Shown: positions 1 to 11,583 of the stretch, in pieces
How the letters are laid out: each line of letters opens with the position of its first letter
Position numbering within the stretch: the stretch's first letter is position 1
NCBI RefSeq assembly: GCF_032362555.1
Contig: NC_083510.1
Location: 4,491,501-4,555,500, forward strand
DNA length: 64,000 nucleotides
Origin: Amyelois transitella
Lineage: Eukaryota > Arthropoda > Insecta > Lepidoptera > Pyralidae
Direction: 5' to 3'
Made by a program: the position numbers and the translations under genes
The notes under the pieces: model-generated
The model's input: the letters and a program-made list of their open reading frames with translations, nothing else
Databases searched by the model: none
What the model was told of the DNA's origin: nothing

Positions 1-221
1 TGCCGATAAAGAAAGAAAACAGGTGAAGTCCTAGTTCTAATAAAGATAATTTAGAGACGCAATTTGATTCTAATTTGGACTTACTAGTAGAACCAGAAAG
101 ATGACAAAGGCAGACAAAGTTAAATAAAACGTTTTATCGCATAATCTTGAATGTTACCTTAATTAAAATTTTTCTCTTACTCTATCAACCCAATATTTAA
201 ATACTTTTAAACCATTTTCAG

Positions 222-732
222 ATTCAAAGCCCACGTAGAATACTCAGCGCCGCACCACCACGTCCATATCAAGGCACACAAGCATGAGGACCACAAACCA
301 GTGATTGAGCATCATCGTGAGGATCATAAGCCAGTGATCGAACATCACGAGGAACACAAACCAATCATCCAACTTCACAAAGTTGAACACAAACTGCCCG
401 TGATCCAACATCACAAAATTGAACAACATTATATTGAACCAAAACCGGTGATTGAACATCACCATCTCGAACATAAACCGATGATTAAACCTCATCATAT
501 TGAACATAAACCGGTGATTGAACATCATCATATTGAACATAAACCGGTGATTGAACATCATCATATTGAACAGCAAGTGATTGAGCATCATGATGACCAT
601 AAGCCATGGATTCATCATCGACATCAGGAATACCGTCATGAACCACATCACCGTCCGCTTAATAGGCCTATCCTAAGACGTCTGGAAGAGAACTACCACC
701 ACCCTCGTTACTACAGGACTCCTAGGCAATAA
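222..732 (+). CDS. RR-2 cuticular protein, last exon only, His-rich repeat tail
   Basis: This is the 3' coding exon of a gene whose upstream exons lie outside the window. It follows an acceptor ending at 221. The first base completes a split Gly codon, followed by FKAHVEYSAPHHH, the usual end of an RR-2 chitin-binding domain (GF.A.V.YSAP). The same Gly-codon split occurs in the RR-2 genes at 5255-6803, 7727-9283 and 20195-21734. After the domain come about 110 residues of a His/Glu/Lys repeat with a period near 12 residues, core HKPVIEHHHIE. The end is Arg/Tyr-rich and the stop is at 730-732. AATAAA lies at 793-798. The product should be a secreted structural cuticle protein. His-rich tails in such proteins are thought to join quinone cross-links or bind metals; that role is inferred. 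The repeats leave a long open frame on the opposite strand, which is a shadow. Confidence 0.85.
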
Positions 733-2846
733 GAATTTAATTAAAACTTCCTGTTCTGCTATCGAAATTCGAGAAAACACGTATAAAGGCATAATAAAGA
801 GGAATTTTAATGAAAAAGCAATTAAAGTTTTTTGAACGTATAAAATCGTTTAATTTCATAATCGTAATCTTCGAATCAAATACATATTTTCGTTATTTAA
901 AAAAAAGATGCGAAATACCTTTTTCAGTCTACCTTCAAACTACTTCAAATATAAGTCTTTTAATATTTCAATATGTTCTATGCTACGTTCTCTCTACGTT
1001 ATGATATGTGTGAGGCCGCAGTAAGCTTTGGTATACTAGTGGCAGGCCCAGTTCTTCTTGGAGACCACCATTCCATAACGAGCAATTTTATAATACAGAC
1101 TTAACACCGGAGCTTAAAAGCGTGGTCCCGGTACGAACGTTAGTGGCTCTGACACCGATATATTTTAGTAGGCTTTCAATCTTTCCCGGAGGGGCAGACA
1201 TCAACTTTTCACTTGCCACGATCTCTGCATCCTTCTGTCTTTCTCTTCACCATTTTAGCTCACAATTGTTATTATTTCCTGGATTACGTGGATGTACGAG
1301 TAAATTAACAATCGAGTGTCACAAGCGAAAAATGTGTATGACTTTATGACCAATTTATGTGATATTTCGTAACTAGAATTAATACTGCGTTGTGTTATAA
1401 AAAATCATGAAACAAAACTTATAAAATGAAAATTCTATTCGTACGGAATAATGGAACAGTGAATAATAGATATACCTATATAGATGCGTTCACGTATCTA
1501 TTTAAAGACGCGTGTAAAGTACGGATTGGTTCACGTAATATCAGACGAAATCGTTTCAGCCTTAAGATACTCATGCAAATAATTATATAATTACAATAAG
1601 TATTAAATCATTTGCCTTCATAAATCAAATATAATTTTAAATGATGGAATATATTACTCTCTTAATAGTTTCGTTGAGTTAAAATCTTATAATACACAAA
1701 CTTACGATGAAGCTAGCTCAGCTCGTGTTATTTGTCCCATTCATATTATCTATATACATATAATAAATCTGTAAAAGGGTCAATTCTGTACATTGAAAAT
1801 ATTGAAAAAATAAATAGCAGTCTGTTTGTTCAGGAATCACGTGAAAACTAACGGTTCGATTTCGATGAAATATTGGTATAATTGTATGTAATAGGTAAAT
1901 GGGATACTTTTTATCCTGGAAAAATACGAAGAAAAAAAATAAATCTTAATTTTTCAGTTGTATCCATAGACGTTCTGCAGAACCGCGAACACGCGTTGCG
2001 TTATCCGCAGTGGATTCAGCGCCGTTTCTCAACAATTTTCCATTTCAATTTAAGAGAACATATTCCTGTGTTACGCTATGAAAATAAATAAGTTATATAG
2101 TATGATGTGTATACTGAAGCTCTCAATTAACTTTCTGTCGCATTGTCGCTATCACTTTTTTATTTTTGCAAACTTTTCGTCACTGTCAGTAATTTACTGC
2201 TACATGCTACTTATCAAGGTCGGACATACTATGAAAAAATACTTACAACAGAACACGAGCTTAACAGCAGTAGCTCAATAGAGGGATCTCCTTAATTATT
2301 ATACGCCTAGCCGTATTTGGGTCCAACTGATATTTCTAAGATTTCATTGTCAGAGTTACTCAAATGGAGAAATAAACCATCCACGCGGAGATCCTACCTT
2401 TAAAATCTTGGATTTTTTCTTGTAGGCGAGGGGCAAGCAAACCGACACTGACTCTAAATTCCATACTTTAGCCAACAACCAGCTAAACGTGGTGTTTCCA
2501 AAACTATTGACTTTATATACCGTATGTATGTATGGATAAGGTATCAACAGACATAAGCCCCATTTTTTTTTCTTTTAAAAGTTGTCCTTCATACTGTGTA
2601 CCGTAAGATAAGTATCTTTTTTCTAACTTCATTACACATACCTAGTTATTTTAAAAATACGTTATCAACTGTTTTATAATAAGAACAGATGATTAATCAT
2701 TTTGCATAATCTTTTAAGAATAATTACTTAATAGTAACATCCTCATCCGTTAATTATCTCAGATTTACAAGTGTAACACACGCCCTATTTGTATATTATT
2801 ATCATTGAAGTTTTATTATCGAGAGGATACAAACGCTTTAGTCGTC
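733..2846. other. Intergenic stretch, no gene supported
   Basis: AT-rich sequence between two cuticle-type genes. Apart from the polyadenylation signal of the upstream gene and a LINE 3'-end fragment near 1181-1240, I see nothing I can name. Short open frames here lack codon or motif support. Confidence 0.5.
1181..1240 (-). repeat. LINE 3'-end fragment
   Basis: On the plus strand this resembles the 3' region of the LINE at 56026-57690. It shares a gggcagaca-like stretch followed by the exact string cttgccacgatctctgcat. Only the end of the last coding part is present, in reverse orientation. Confidence 0.6.
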
Positions 2847-4160
2847 ATGATTTGGGTGAGAATCCCAAACATCTTGTATATTAAGAATTAAGTACATAAG
2901 AACAGCGTCTTGTCCACTATATGTCTAGAAAATTATTTTTTTTCCTCCACTTTATAGATTTTAAACTACCTTTTTCCTATTCATATCTCACACATAAGGA
3001 TAAGTGACATTATATTAGCTCATCAACAAAAAAATATATATTTTCATAAAAATAATATAAAGCCGTAATTAATGGTCATGTAAATATTTTTACAGATTTT
3101 ATATGTATTAGCTGCTGTGGCGACAGCCCTGGGACAAGGAGAACAAATCTCGAAAGATCCTGAAGGTCTAAGGTTCAATCCCCACAACCGTGTTTATAAT
3201 TACAATGAACATGTAAGTAAAATTCTGTAATGTTATACTAATATGCTTGTTATTCTCTCTTTCTTTCTCATTATATCTTATGCACTATTTATAAAAATAT
3301 TTTATATATTTTTAATGTAGACAAAATGCATTCGTCCATGATTTATAATAAAGATCTATATTATTTTGTTCGATTGAAGCGGTAGTAGATATAATTAGAC
3401 TGAAGTTATGTTAACATCAAAAAGCGTTACCTTGTATCCAATTTTGAAATTATATCTATTTTTATTTCTTCTTTACATCCTGAATCTGAGTTTTTTATCA
3501 AGTGTTACCGTAGGTTGCCTGCTGGGCTAACAATGTTCTGTGGCTATCACTATCATCATATTTTTCAAATTTATCTATACTCTAACGATGTATATTCAAT
3601 TTCAATTTAAGTAATTTGATTTTCATACTGTTCCAGGATAAACGAGAGGAAGAGTGAGTATTAAAATTTTCTTTCTTTATAATTCATTCTTTATGACCAT
3701 AATAAGTCTAGACAAGCGCTTAAGATAGGGATGTCCTTAAATTCCTATTAAAATGAAAAAGGATATCGAACTATTAAACTCTTAATAAACCAAAATAAAC
3801 CAAAATCACATTCACAGGATTCTCGAAGAGTTCAACAGTCCTGACTTCCACCAGCCCACCTTAGTCCTCGATTACAGATACATGAGGACCGGAGGCAGAC
3901 AGTACATCCAAGGGCCAGGCGGACAATACATTATCCTACCTTACCACATCAAATCGCCACAAAACACAAAATTCAGAAATTTCGACGAACTCCTAGACTA
4001 CGCGCAAAAGAAGCAACTCATCAGAGATCAAAATAATAGAGAAAATCATGGTTACATTCAAGAAGAACATCGACACGATGATCACCATCTAAGAGATCAT
4101 CAAACACGCAATGGAGAATATTTGGGTCACCGATATCAAGGTCACTCAGGGTATAACTAA
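2847..4160 (+). CDS. Secreted protein of unknown family in the cuticle-gene cluster
   Basis: Four coding exons are proposed: 2847-2855 (ATG ATT TGG only), 3096-3212, 3637-3653 and 3818-4160. All junctions are GT-AG and the phases agree (0, 0, 2). The 161-residue product begins MIWILYVLAAVATALGQG, a clear signal peptide, then EQISKDPEGLRFNPHNRVYN. The middle is GGRQYIQGPGGQYIILPYH, followed by FRNFDELLDYAQKK. The tail is rich in His, Asp and Arg. There is no RR domain. Possible AATAAA signals are at 4358-4363 and 4377-4382. The micro first exon matches neighbouring cuticle genes, so co-expression is likely. I do not recognise the family; an unclassified cuticular protein is the best guess. The 17-nt third exon is the weakest part of the model. 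Confidence 0.7.
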
Positions 4161-5177
4161 AACGCACAGAAAGAAGATCACGCTGAGGCTGCGCGGAGAT
4201 ACCGAAGCCTCTATTATGGATACTTAAAACACAACTTCAGTAGCATATTCATTATGATTTTCTATTAACATTTCGTAACAAAACCTTTAAAGAAAAAATT
4301 AACAGATATTCGTGTCCTTAATTCAATACTTATAAACTTTCAGTCTGTATTTTGTGAAATAAATTTGTGTTCTTAAAATAAAAGTTATGGATTGAATGAG
4401 ACTTTTTCTGTCATAAGTTATTCTTAAAGAAATCAACGAAATCAGAAGGTAAAACATGCATGTGTACGACTAATGTAAGTTAATTAGCGTTATCTAGTTC
4501 GATCAGTAGGCTATAATCATAGCTAGTTTTTAGATCTCCGGCCCCTTGACCCGTCAGCTCGTCAGGAAACGCTTTCGCGGATTACTCAGTTATTATACGT
4601 CATATTGGCATTCCGTGCAGAAATATTTGGAGATGCCTACTATTTTTTGGATATATGGTTTTTTATATTTCTCATTTTTATAATCCTCCTGGCGGTATTC
4701 CCGGTTGCGTCCTTACCTAAACAGAGAGGAACTCAGGGTCCTCCTGTAACCACGGTTCTATGTAAGTCATATTTCACACGACTCCCGTCTGTTCTCCGCA
4801 ATCTTACAGGGTAACCAAACCCATGTTGGAATGATTTAACAATCAACCACGAGATTATTATACATCTTATCACCTGAATTCTATTTTGTTATGCCAAATA
4901 CATATATCTTGTTAAATACTCCTTCTACTAAAACTATAGTCCCGCGGGATTTGCGAAAAATCTGTAATCTTTTGTTGGTGGAGCTAAATTCTCGCGGGCG
5001 AAGCTTCGGATAAAAATTAGTATCTAATTTTTGAACCACAATTTTTCATCAAGCAGGCACTTTTAGGCAACAATGTTTCGCACTTGCCTATTTCAGCGGC
5101 TGCCAATCAACTGCACAATTACTGAATGTCGCTATAATTACTGAGTACTAAGTCATTACCCCGGTCTTCTAGCCAAA
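4161..5177. other. Intergenic stretch
   Basis: It holds the 3' untranslated region of the preceding gene and a worn Helitron end at 4938-5012. The 69-codon open frame at 4605-4814 has no supporting features. Confidence 0.5.
4938..5012 (+). mobile_element. Worn Lep1-type Helitron 3' end
   Basis: The string cccgcgggatttgcgaaaaa followed by gcgggcgaagcttcgga and an AT-rich end resembles the terminal part of lepidopteran Lep1 Helitrons. The usual CTAG end is degraded to TTAG. No 5' part is evident. Confidence 0.5.
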
Positions 5178-5183
5178 TATAAG
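5178..5183 (+). promoter_or_regulatory. TATA box of the 5255-6803 cuticle gene
   Basis: TATAAG lies about 30 bases upstream of an initiator-like TCATTT at 5207-5212, which precedes the ATG by about 45 bases. The spacing fits an arthropod core promoter. Confidence 0.7.
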
Positions 5184-5254
5184 GAGCCTCTTCTTTGATA
5201 CAAACATCATTTGAGTTCGAACAGAAGTATAACAAAGAGGGATAAACATACAAA

Positions 5255-6803
5255 ATGTGGTTCCAAGTAAGTTAAGAGAAATATGTTTTAACTGATTGTG
5301 CTTATTTTAATTTAAAAATACGCAATCTTCGCTACAAAAAACAGGAGGAGAAAGTTACTCTTATCTCTTTCTCTCTTACCATAGCTGTCACAAGTTTTTT
5401 AGGGATAATTTACTTGCCCCAAAACTTATATCATTATGGATATCATACAGGGAACGTCTTAGTCGAGATGCCTTCAAAAATCTAAATCGCAACAACACAG
5501 AGATACGAATTTGCCCCAAAGTGTATACCTAACACAAAAATTATTTACAAAGGTATGATTAAGGAAGTAATTCAATAATTTCAGATCATAGCCGCCTGCC
5601 TTGTCCTGGCCTGCACGGAGGCCAACCCCGTGGCCGTGTCTCACCAGTCCCGCGTGGATCATCATCACCAGATTCACCACGACGCTCACCACATCGGACA
5701 TCACGGACACCATGACCTAGGTCACCCTGTACACTTGGACCACCACCAACACGTGAGTAAATTAATAAAGGAAATTAATTTTTTGTACTGTTTTCAACTG
5801 TGACCCTTAAAATCAAATTTTACCTGTTGTTTCATTTTCAATAAGCCTTAAAATTTCTAGTATATTTTAGTCATCAACAGTTAAGGTAAGCTAGACGTGT
5901 TATTAAGTATTCAGGAGAAGCTAACCCTTATATAATTATTTGTTATTTAACTTTTCTATATTTATTTTCTACTACTTCCAGCACCACATACCCTCTTACC
6001 AGTTCTCGTACTCGGTGTCGGACCACCACACAGGAGATGAGAAGGCCCAGACGGAATGGCGCCATGGGGACTTGGTGAAGGGCGCTTACTCCCTGGTGGA
6101 ACCTGATGGCAACCTGCGGTCTGTTCATTACGTTGCTGATGATCACCATGGGTAAGCAGCTTTGTTTATACCTTAGCATTTTTGGACTTCTTCTTTTATC
6201 GATTCGCACTTGCTCAAATCAAGTCCGTGCTGCCCTAAAAGTAACCATTGCAATCGCGTTATCGTTTGCCTCCTTATCCTCTTGTAAGCAAGATGTAGAG
6301 CAGTTAGGATATGATTGACTATTAACGCAAGATTTAATACAAGAAGCTCTGATCTAGTTGTGAAGAAAAAACATAGTACAACAGTATTTTCTCTTTTCGT
6401 GAGTAGCAGGATAACATCGTGTATCACATCGGGTTTTACAGAGACAGACAGGGTAGTGTTAAAGTCACATAAGAAGGCCTTCATACAAAGCAAAACACAT
6501 GATTTAAAAAAATTAGGTTTTTCTTTTCCCTAAAGAAACGAATCTATCGAAAATCAATTCGTGTAATAAGCTGGCTTACCCACTTTCGAGTCGGAAATAT
6601 GTATGTGGACTCCGAGGTCTTGACCTTCATACAACCGGAGCAAAGGTCTGGACGATGACAATGTGACACTTCGAGAACTATTATTCGTCATATGTATTGG
6701 TTAAAATTAAACTATTTTTATTCTTTACAGTTTCAATGCTGATGTCCATCACAAGACGCATCATCATCATATCCACAATCCTCACCATGGTCACCATCAC
6801 TAG
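5255..6803 (+). CDS. RR-2 cuticular protein, His-rich N-terminal region
   Basis: Exons are 5255-5266 (M W F Q), 5585-5752, 5982-6151 and 6731-6803, with phases 0, 0 and 2. The product has 140 residues. The signal peptide is split by the first intron (MWFQ then [13 protein letters not shown]). Residues about 28-60 are packed with His ([19 protein letters not shown]). The RR-2 domain follows: [20 protein letters not shown], then [20 protein letters not shown] and [13 protein letters not shown]. The last intron splits the Gly codon of the final HG|F. AATAAA is at 6907-6912. RR-2 domains bind chitin in hard cuticle. The His content is extreme and may serve sclerotization; that is inference. Confidence 0.92.
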
Positions 6804-7726
6804 ACCGAACACAATATCTTTCATTTCGACTTCTTCGACGTCTTTCAAGATAGATAAAACTTTCATAAAATTTGTAAATATAAAGCATAAATCGGTAGCG
6901 CTAACGAATAAAATTTATAAAAAAAAAAACACAAGATTTTTTTATTAAGTGGTCAATAATATGAATAGTGTAAAAAAACAACACAAACTTACAAACTGTA
7001 GTGACCTCACAAAAAAAGTGGGGTAAGATCGAAGACCAATAAGTTTAATTAAGAATCTTTCAAAGTAAATTACTTAGGTCACTGCAAAATTTTAAACTCG
7101 TAGTTGACGAATTTATATTAACTATTAAGCTATTAAAACAAAAAATAACCGTAAGACAGTGTTTATTAAACTTAAATAATACCACGTACAGCACGATATA
7201 AATTAAAAGGTAACTTATTTACATACTAGAATAGGTAGGTACTAATCCGTTGAGATTCACTTTTTCTCTTGTGTATAAATCCGTCAGCAGAAACCGCATC
7301 TGCGCAGTACATGAAATCAAGTAACATGCAAGATGCGTTGTCGTTGCAGTTTTGTTATGTATATAAGACCATATGTCTACCAACAGTTTAACTTGCGTTG
7401 ATCGCTAACAACAGTATCATTTATTTGTTTAGTATTAATTCTAGTATAAAAGGCAAATCTATACTTATAAACTCAGTTTTCAAATAAAAACGATAAATTT
7501 TCTTCAAGGGGAATAGAATGAAAATATTAATAACCCGTCCTTTGCAGTCGGGTAAAATTATTTGATCGGTGATCTCTCTATAAGTACACATGTGGCCTTT
7601 TTGTTACACTCTATACAAAGTTCTAAGAGAAACCTTCATGAATTGACCAATCATACAAATAATATGTTACGATCGCCAATTAACCTAAGCATTCGCAAAC
7701 ATACTGATTCTTTTAAAAGGTGTTCT
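6804..7726. other. Intergenic stretch between convergent cuticle genes
   Basis: It contains the 3' ends of the flanking convergent genes. TTTATT at 7420-7425 is a possible polyadenylation signal for the minus-strand gene. A promoter-like motif on the plus strand near 7360 has no gene behind it. Confidence 0.45.
7360..7390 (+). promoter_or_regulatory. Orphan core-promoter-like motif
   Basis: TATATAAG at 7360-7367 precedes an initiator-like ACAGTTT at 7383-7389, much like the promoters of the cuticle genes here. No plus-strand coding exon follows. The first ATG with an open frame (7518) gives only 15 codons. It could be a chance match or the remnant of a lost cuticle gene. Confidence 0.3.
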
Positions 7727-9283
7727 TTAAGCAGCATAACCGTAAGGAGGTGACGGATTTTCCCCGCCCTTTTTCGGATGGTTGACACTGAAGCCAGAGT
7801 TGTAAGAGCCACTTGCCGGCGGATACCCTGAGTATTCGTTACCTTGGTTCGGTGCTAAGTAACTCCTATTAGCTGAATTGTCTGTCTGGCCCGTGTTGTA
7901 GCCATCTTGGACGTTATTGGTAATAGATTTAAAAGGAGAGTCGACGCGGGAGTGGGCGTGCCTTGTGCGTTCATCTCTTCTTACAACTGCGTTAAATCTG
8001 TAAAGACGTATTCACTGGATTTATATCATTATAAATTTATCAGCCCGCACCGCAGGCTTCTCTCCATTGAGATGAGAGGTGACTATGTAAACGTGACTAT
8101 CGTAACTCCTACCAAAATGTAAAACCCAATAAGGAAAACAGTGTAACATAAATGTGTTTAATAAATTCTTGTAAAATTTATTATTCAAGCAAAATTTGCT
8201 GGTGCTCTTAAGCATTTAAAGTAAAGAAAAAATTCAAAATTTCTACATCATAGACCATACATTTCTGGAATGTATGATCGAAGTACATACATCATTCTCT
8301 AAGCGTAAAATCACATAATAAGGCTGATTCTCACCCATTGACAGCGTCGGCCGAATATTCGACGGTTCTCAGCGCACCATCGGGCTCGTAGAGAGTGTAC
8401 ACTCCCCTCACCCGGTCCCCTTCCCTGCTCTCCCAGTGGGACTTCCTGTCTCCAGTCTGCAGGTCTGACACTTCATATTTGTATTCGTATTTAGCCTGCA
8501 AATCAATGAACACAGGTAAAAACGACCAAAAACGTCTCATAAGAAAATAAATAACTGTATATTTATATGTATGTTAAGACAAAGCACTTGTAAAAAGAAC
8601 AAAATTATAATAGCTAATAGTTGCTGCATAAATTGTTGAAATGCAAAATCAACTAGGTAATAAGGGGTCACAAGTCGTAGAATAGTGAAAAATAAAAAAA
8701 ATTAAACAGTGAAGAATTAATAAATTGAAATGTATCAGCAGTTACAATTAAAATTTTGTAGAAACTTGACATGACATTGGTACATGAAAAAATAATTATC
8801 ACAGCAGTTTTATCAAGTTAAAAATTACAAAATTGTTACCTGACCGCTGTTTGTGCCATATTGATCATTCGAGGATGGACCTGTAACATTAAAAACATTT
8901 TTAAACACACAATTTGTATTTATTGAACAGATACTACAATAAATTTATATCTTTTTCTAAGATACCAATAAAATGTTGTAAAAAGTAAATTGATGGCACT
9001 CATTGAAACAGCTTTCCTTATGGTACCAAACTGCACGGCACGAAGATAAGTCATTCGCTTTAACCATTAAAAAAAATACAAATTAATTTCTTTTTAAAAA
9101 ACAATTACCAGCGGCCGCTGGTGCATGCGTGGAAGCAGCTGGATGAAACACGAAACTCTGAGAAGAAGTAGCATGCTGGAGCATCGCCAGGGGAGATCCT
9201 TTCACCAGGCAGCCGTTGAAAAGCAATAATATCTGCAATAAAGACATTGAAATAATATAAGGCAATTTCATCCCGATTTCCAT
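7727..9283 (-). CDS. RR-2 cuticular protein, 215 residues
   Basis: On the minus strand the exons are 9283-9109, 8880-8840, 8495-8335 and 7997-7727, with phases 1, 0 and 2. The product begins MEIGMKLPYIISMSLLQILL, a signal peptide. ATG codons at 9283, 9271 and 9247 are all possible starts. No micro first exon is needed because the frame is open through the start, unlike the neighbours. A linker rich in Ala, Ser and His follows. The RR-2 domain reads AKYEYKYEVSDLQTGDRKSH, then YEPDGALRTVEYSADAVNG and FNAVV. The final exon adds about 85 residues rich in Gly, Tyr, Asn, Ser and Pro, ending PPYGYAA. The Gly-codon intron near the domain end is conserved with the other RR-2 genes. The role is chitin-binding structural cuticle protein. 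Confidence 0.9.
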
Positions 9284-9436
9284 GATCTAAGTATATAACC
9301 AAAGGCTCGTGATTTTAATATTGCTTTGTTTGAGTCGACAATTGGCTCTTTTATTTATTTTTTTAAAACTTTTTTGCACAAAAAAAAAGTACAAAAGGCG
9401 GACTTAATGACGTTTGGCATTCTCTACCAATTAGTC

Positions 9437-9963
9437 CAAGATCCCAGAGCCGTAAGACACAACTTATTTTCTAAAGAATGGATCTTTCGATTCTCAGTAG
9501 TCTTTCATGTACATTTAATACCTGCATGTTTGTGAGACTTGCCCGGTGACACCTGCGCAGGTACCAGGCGAGAAAGGTAACTAAAAATCACAGTTACTTA
9601 ACTTAAATTTTTATGACTGATTTTTATATATATTTTATAGAATATTACTCTGAAGTCATATCAGAGAAGTCAGACGCTTTCCATGCGCCAGAACTTTTGT
9701 CAGACGCTTTAAAGCTCTATCAAAAAAAAATTAACTTAATTTATTTTTAAATGTCTGACTTTTATATATGTTATTCAGATAACTATTACAAAGTTGTATT
9801 AAATCAGTCAGACAGTTTGTAATGACCAAACACCCCTTAAACACAAGAATTACTCAGCCTCGAGTATGAGCGCGATAGCACAATGCGCATGCGCGTCAGA
9901 GTAAAATATCTAATATTTGAAAAGTACTTACTGTTTTCAATTTCATATTTTTGCAAATCTATT
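9437..9963 (+). repeat. Left arm of a 527-bp near-perfect inverted repeat
   Basis: This sequence reappears as its reverse complement at 11057-11583. Both arms are 527 bases long, with only scattered single differences seen by eye and no length change. The arm starts caagatcccag and contains the near-palindrome cacctgcgcaggt plus several gtcagac motifs. No coding frame stands out. Its outer flank also resembles common lepidopteran repeat sequence. Confidence 0.9.
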
Positions 9964-10013
9964 ATTATATTTGTCATTTTATTTTTTAATTGTTTATGAT
10001 TTTATTTTTACAG

Positions 10014-10127
10014 AAAATGCTGCCAGCAACGACAATCTAACTGATGATGAGGACGATGACTTGAATGGACAGTATAGAGATTTAATAAATGATGAAATTT
10101 CAAATGATTATTTTGATGAAATAGGCT
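10014..10127 (+). pseudogene. Exon-like fragment between the inverted arms
   Basis: A good acceptor (tttttacag ending at 10013) precedes an open frame with an acidic sequence, NDNLTDDEDDDLNGQYRDL, then NDEISNDYFDEIG. The frame then runs into Helitron sequence. It looks like an exon carried off from a host gene. The source gene is not recognised, and the fragment may be meaningless. Confidence 0.35.
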
Positions 10128-10916
10128 CAAAAACTACTGGACCGATTTTAAAAATTCTTTCACCATTCGAAAGCTACATTATCCACGAGTAACATAGACT
10201 ATATTTTATTTTGGAAAAAAATAGGGTTCCGTAATATATTTGGATTTTTCGGACACAAACTGAAAAAAATCAACCAAAAAGTTACTTATTTTGCGTACGC
10301 TGCCTAAACTACAAAAGATAGAACCATAAAATGTTTTAATTAATTGTAGATCTTATAAATATCTACAAAAAAGTCCGCGACACACTATACCTATCTATGT
10401 CGAGTGAGGCACAACAACCACATTTTTATTTAAAAATCTTGAATTTTTTTTGGTCTACATTTAAACGCGTTTTTTTTACTCATGATATTAATCCTTATCA
10501 AAATAAATAATTTCATCAATAAGTACAGTTTATGTAGATAATATTTGGTCTTGAATGATTAAAATTGGACGTTTGGTTTTGAAGTTGTGGTGAAATTAAA
10601 ATATTACGATTTCTGCTGCACGGTCCGTTGCGAAGTGCTCCGGCTACTCCCTACGCAGCGGTCGTGCACGAAGTCTAATAATTTTCATGAGATTATTTTT
10701 AGCTTTTGTTCTTAAAACTACACCTACGCAAAAGTTCTTCTTAGATCTAAACAATATCCTAAAACAACAGGTTGCGCTGCGGGACTGCAGGCAGAAGTGA
10801 CACTTTTGCCGGGAGCAAGACTTAGCCGCTTTGGGCGGTCCTTTAGTTAGTTCTAATAGAGATACATATATTTAGTATCGGCTGTGCATCCGTGCGAAGC
10901 CGGGGCGGATCGCTAG
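10128..10916 (+). mobile_element. Helitron, Lep1-type, 5' end missing
   Basis: It begins with the recurrent caaaaactactggaccgatt string and ends cgaagccggggcggatcgctag before a T, matching the 3' end of the whole copy at 46764-47376. The 5' TC end is absent. It sits between the two arms of the inverted repeat. Confidence 0.7.
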
Positions 10917-11056
10917 TTTAAAATAAAATAAAATTTTCATTCTTTTTGAAAGGCTATTGCTACAAAAAAATTCATTTTCCCCTATTTATATGCAATATAT
11001 TATATTATTTTAAAAATGATCAATTATTATTTTAATTATAAATTTCATCGTATTTG

Positions 11057-11583
11057 AATAGATATGCAAAAATATGAAATTGAAAACAGTAAGTACTTTT
11101 CAAATATTAGATATTTTACTCTGACGCGCATGCGCATTGTGCTATCGCGCTCATACTCGAGGCTGAGTAATTCTTGTGTTTAAGGGGTGTTTGGTCATTA
11201 CAAACTGTCTGACTGATTTAATACAACTTTGTAATAGTTATCTGAATAACATATATAAAAGTCAGACATTTAAAAATAAATTAAGTTAATTTTTTTTTGA
11301 TAGAGCTTTAAAGCGTCTGACAAAAGTTCTGGCGCATGGAAAGCGTCTGACTTCTCTGATATGACTTCAGAGTAATATTCTATAAAATATATATAAAAAT
11401 CAGTCATAAAAATTTAAGTTAAGTAACTGTGATTTTTAGTTACCTTTCTCGCCTGGTACCTGCGCAGGTGTCACCGGGCAAGTCTCACAAACATGCAGGT
11501 ATTAAATGTACATGAAAGACTACTGAGAATCGAAAGATCCATTCTTTAGAAAATAAGTTGTGTCTTACGGCCCTGGGATCTTG
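11057..11583 (-). repeat. Right arm of the 527-bp inverted repeat
   Basis: Reverse complement of 9437-9963, with the same length and nearly identical sequence. The 1.1-kb spacer holds the exon-like fragment and the Helitron piece. I found no convincing target-site duplication outside the arms, so transposon termini are not proven. Confidence 0.9.

Noticed and set aside
244-651. Met/Phe/Asn/His-rich open frame of 135 codons on the minus strand
   Set aside because: It is the antisense shadow of the His-Glu codon repeat in the RR-2 exon.
1706-1762. Short frame MKLAQLVLFVPFILSIYI resembling a signal peptide
   Set aside because: It ends at a stop after 18 codons, and ATG ATT TGG at 2847 gives a better phase and distance for the downstream gene.
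7518-7562. Fifteen-codon frame MKILITRPLQSGKII behind the orphan promoter
   Set aside because: Too short, and no downstream exon fits a donor within it.
9105-9302. Second minus-strand frame overlapping the first exon of the RR-2 gene
   Set aside because: It is a frame-shifted shadow; the other frame gives the signal peptide and fits the splice phases.
9437-11583. Interpreting the large inverted repeat as a defined DNA transposon
   Set aside because: No transposase and no target-site duplication were seen, so only the repeat itself is reported.
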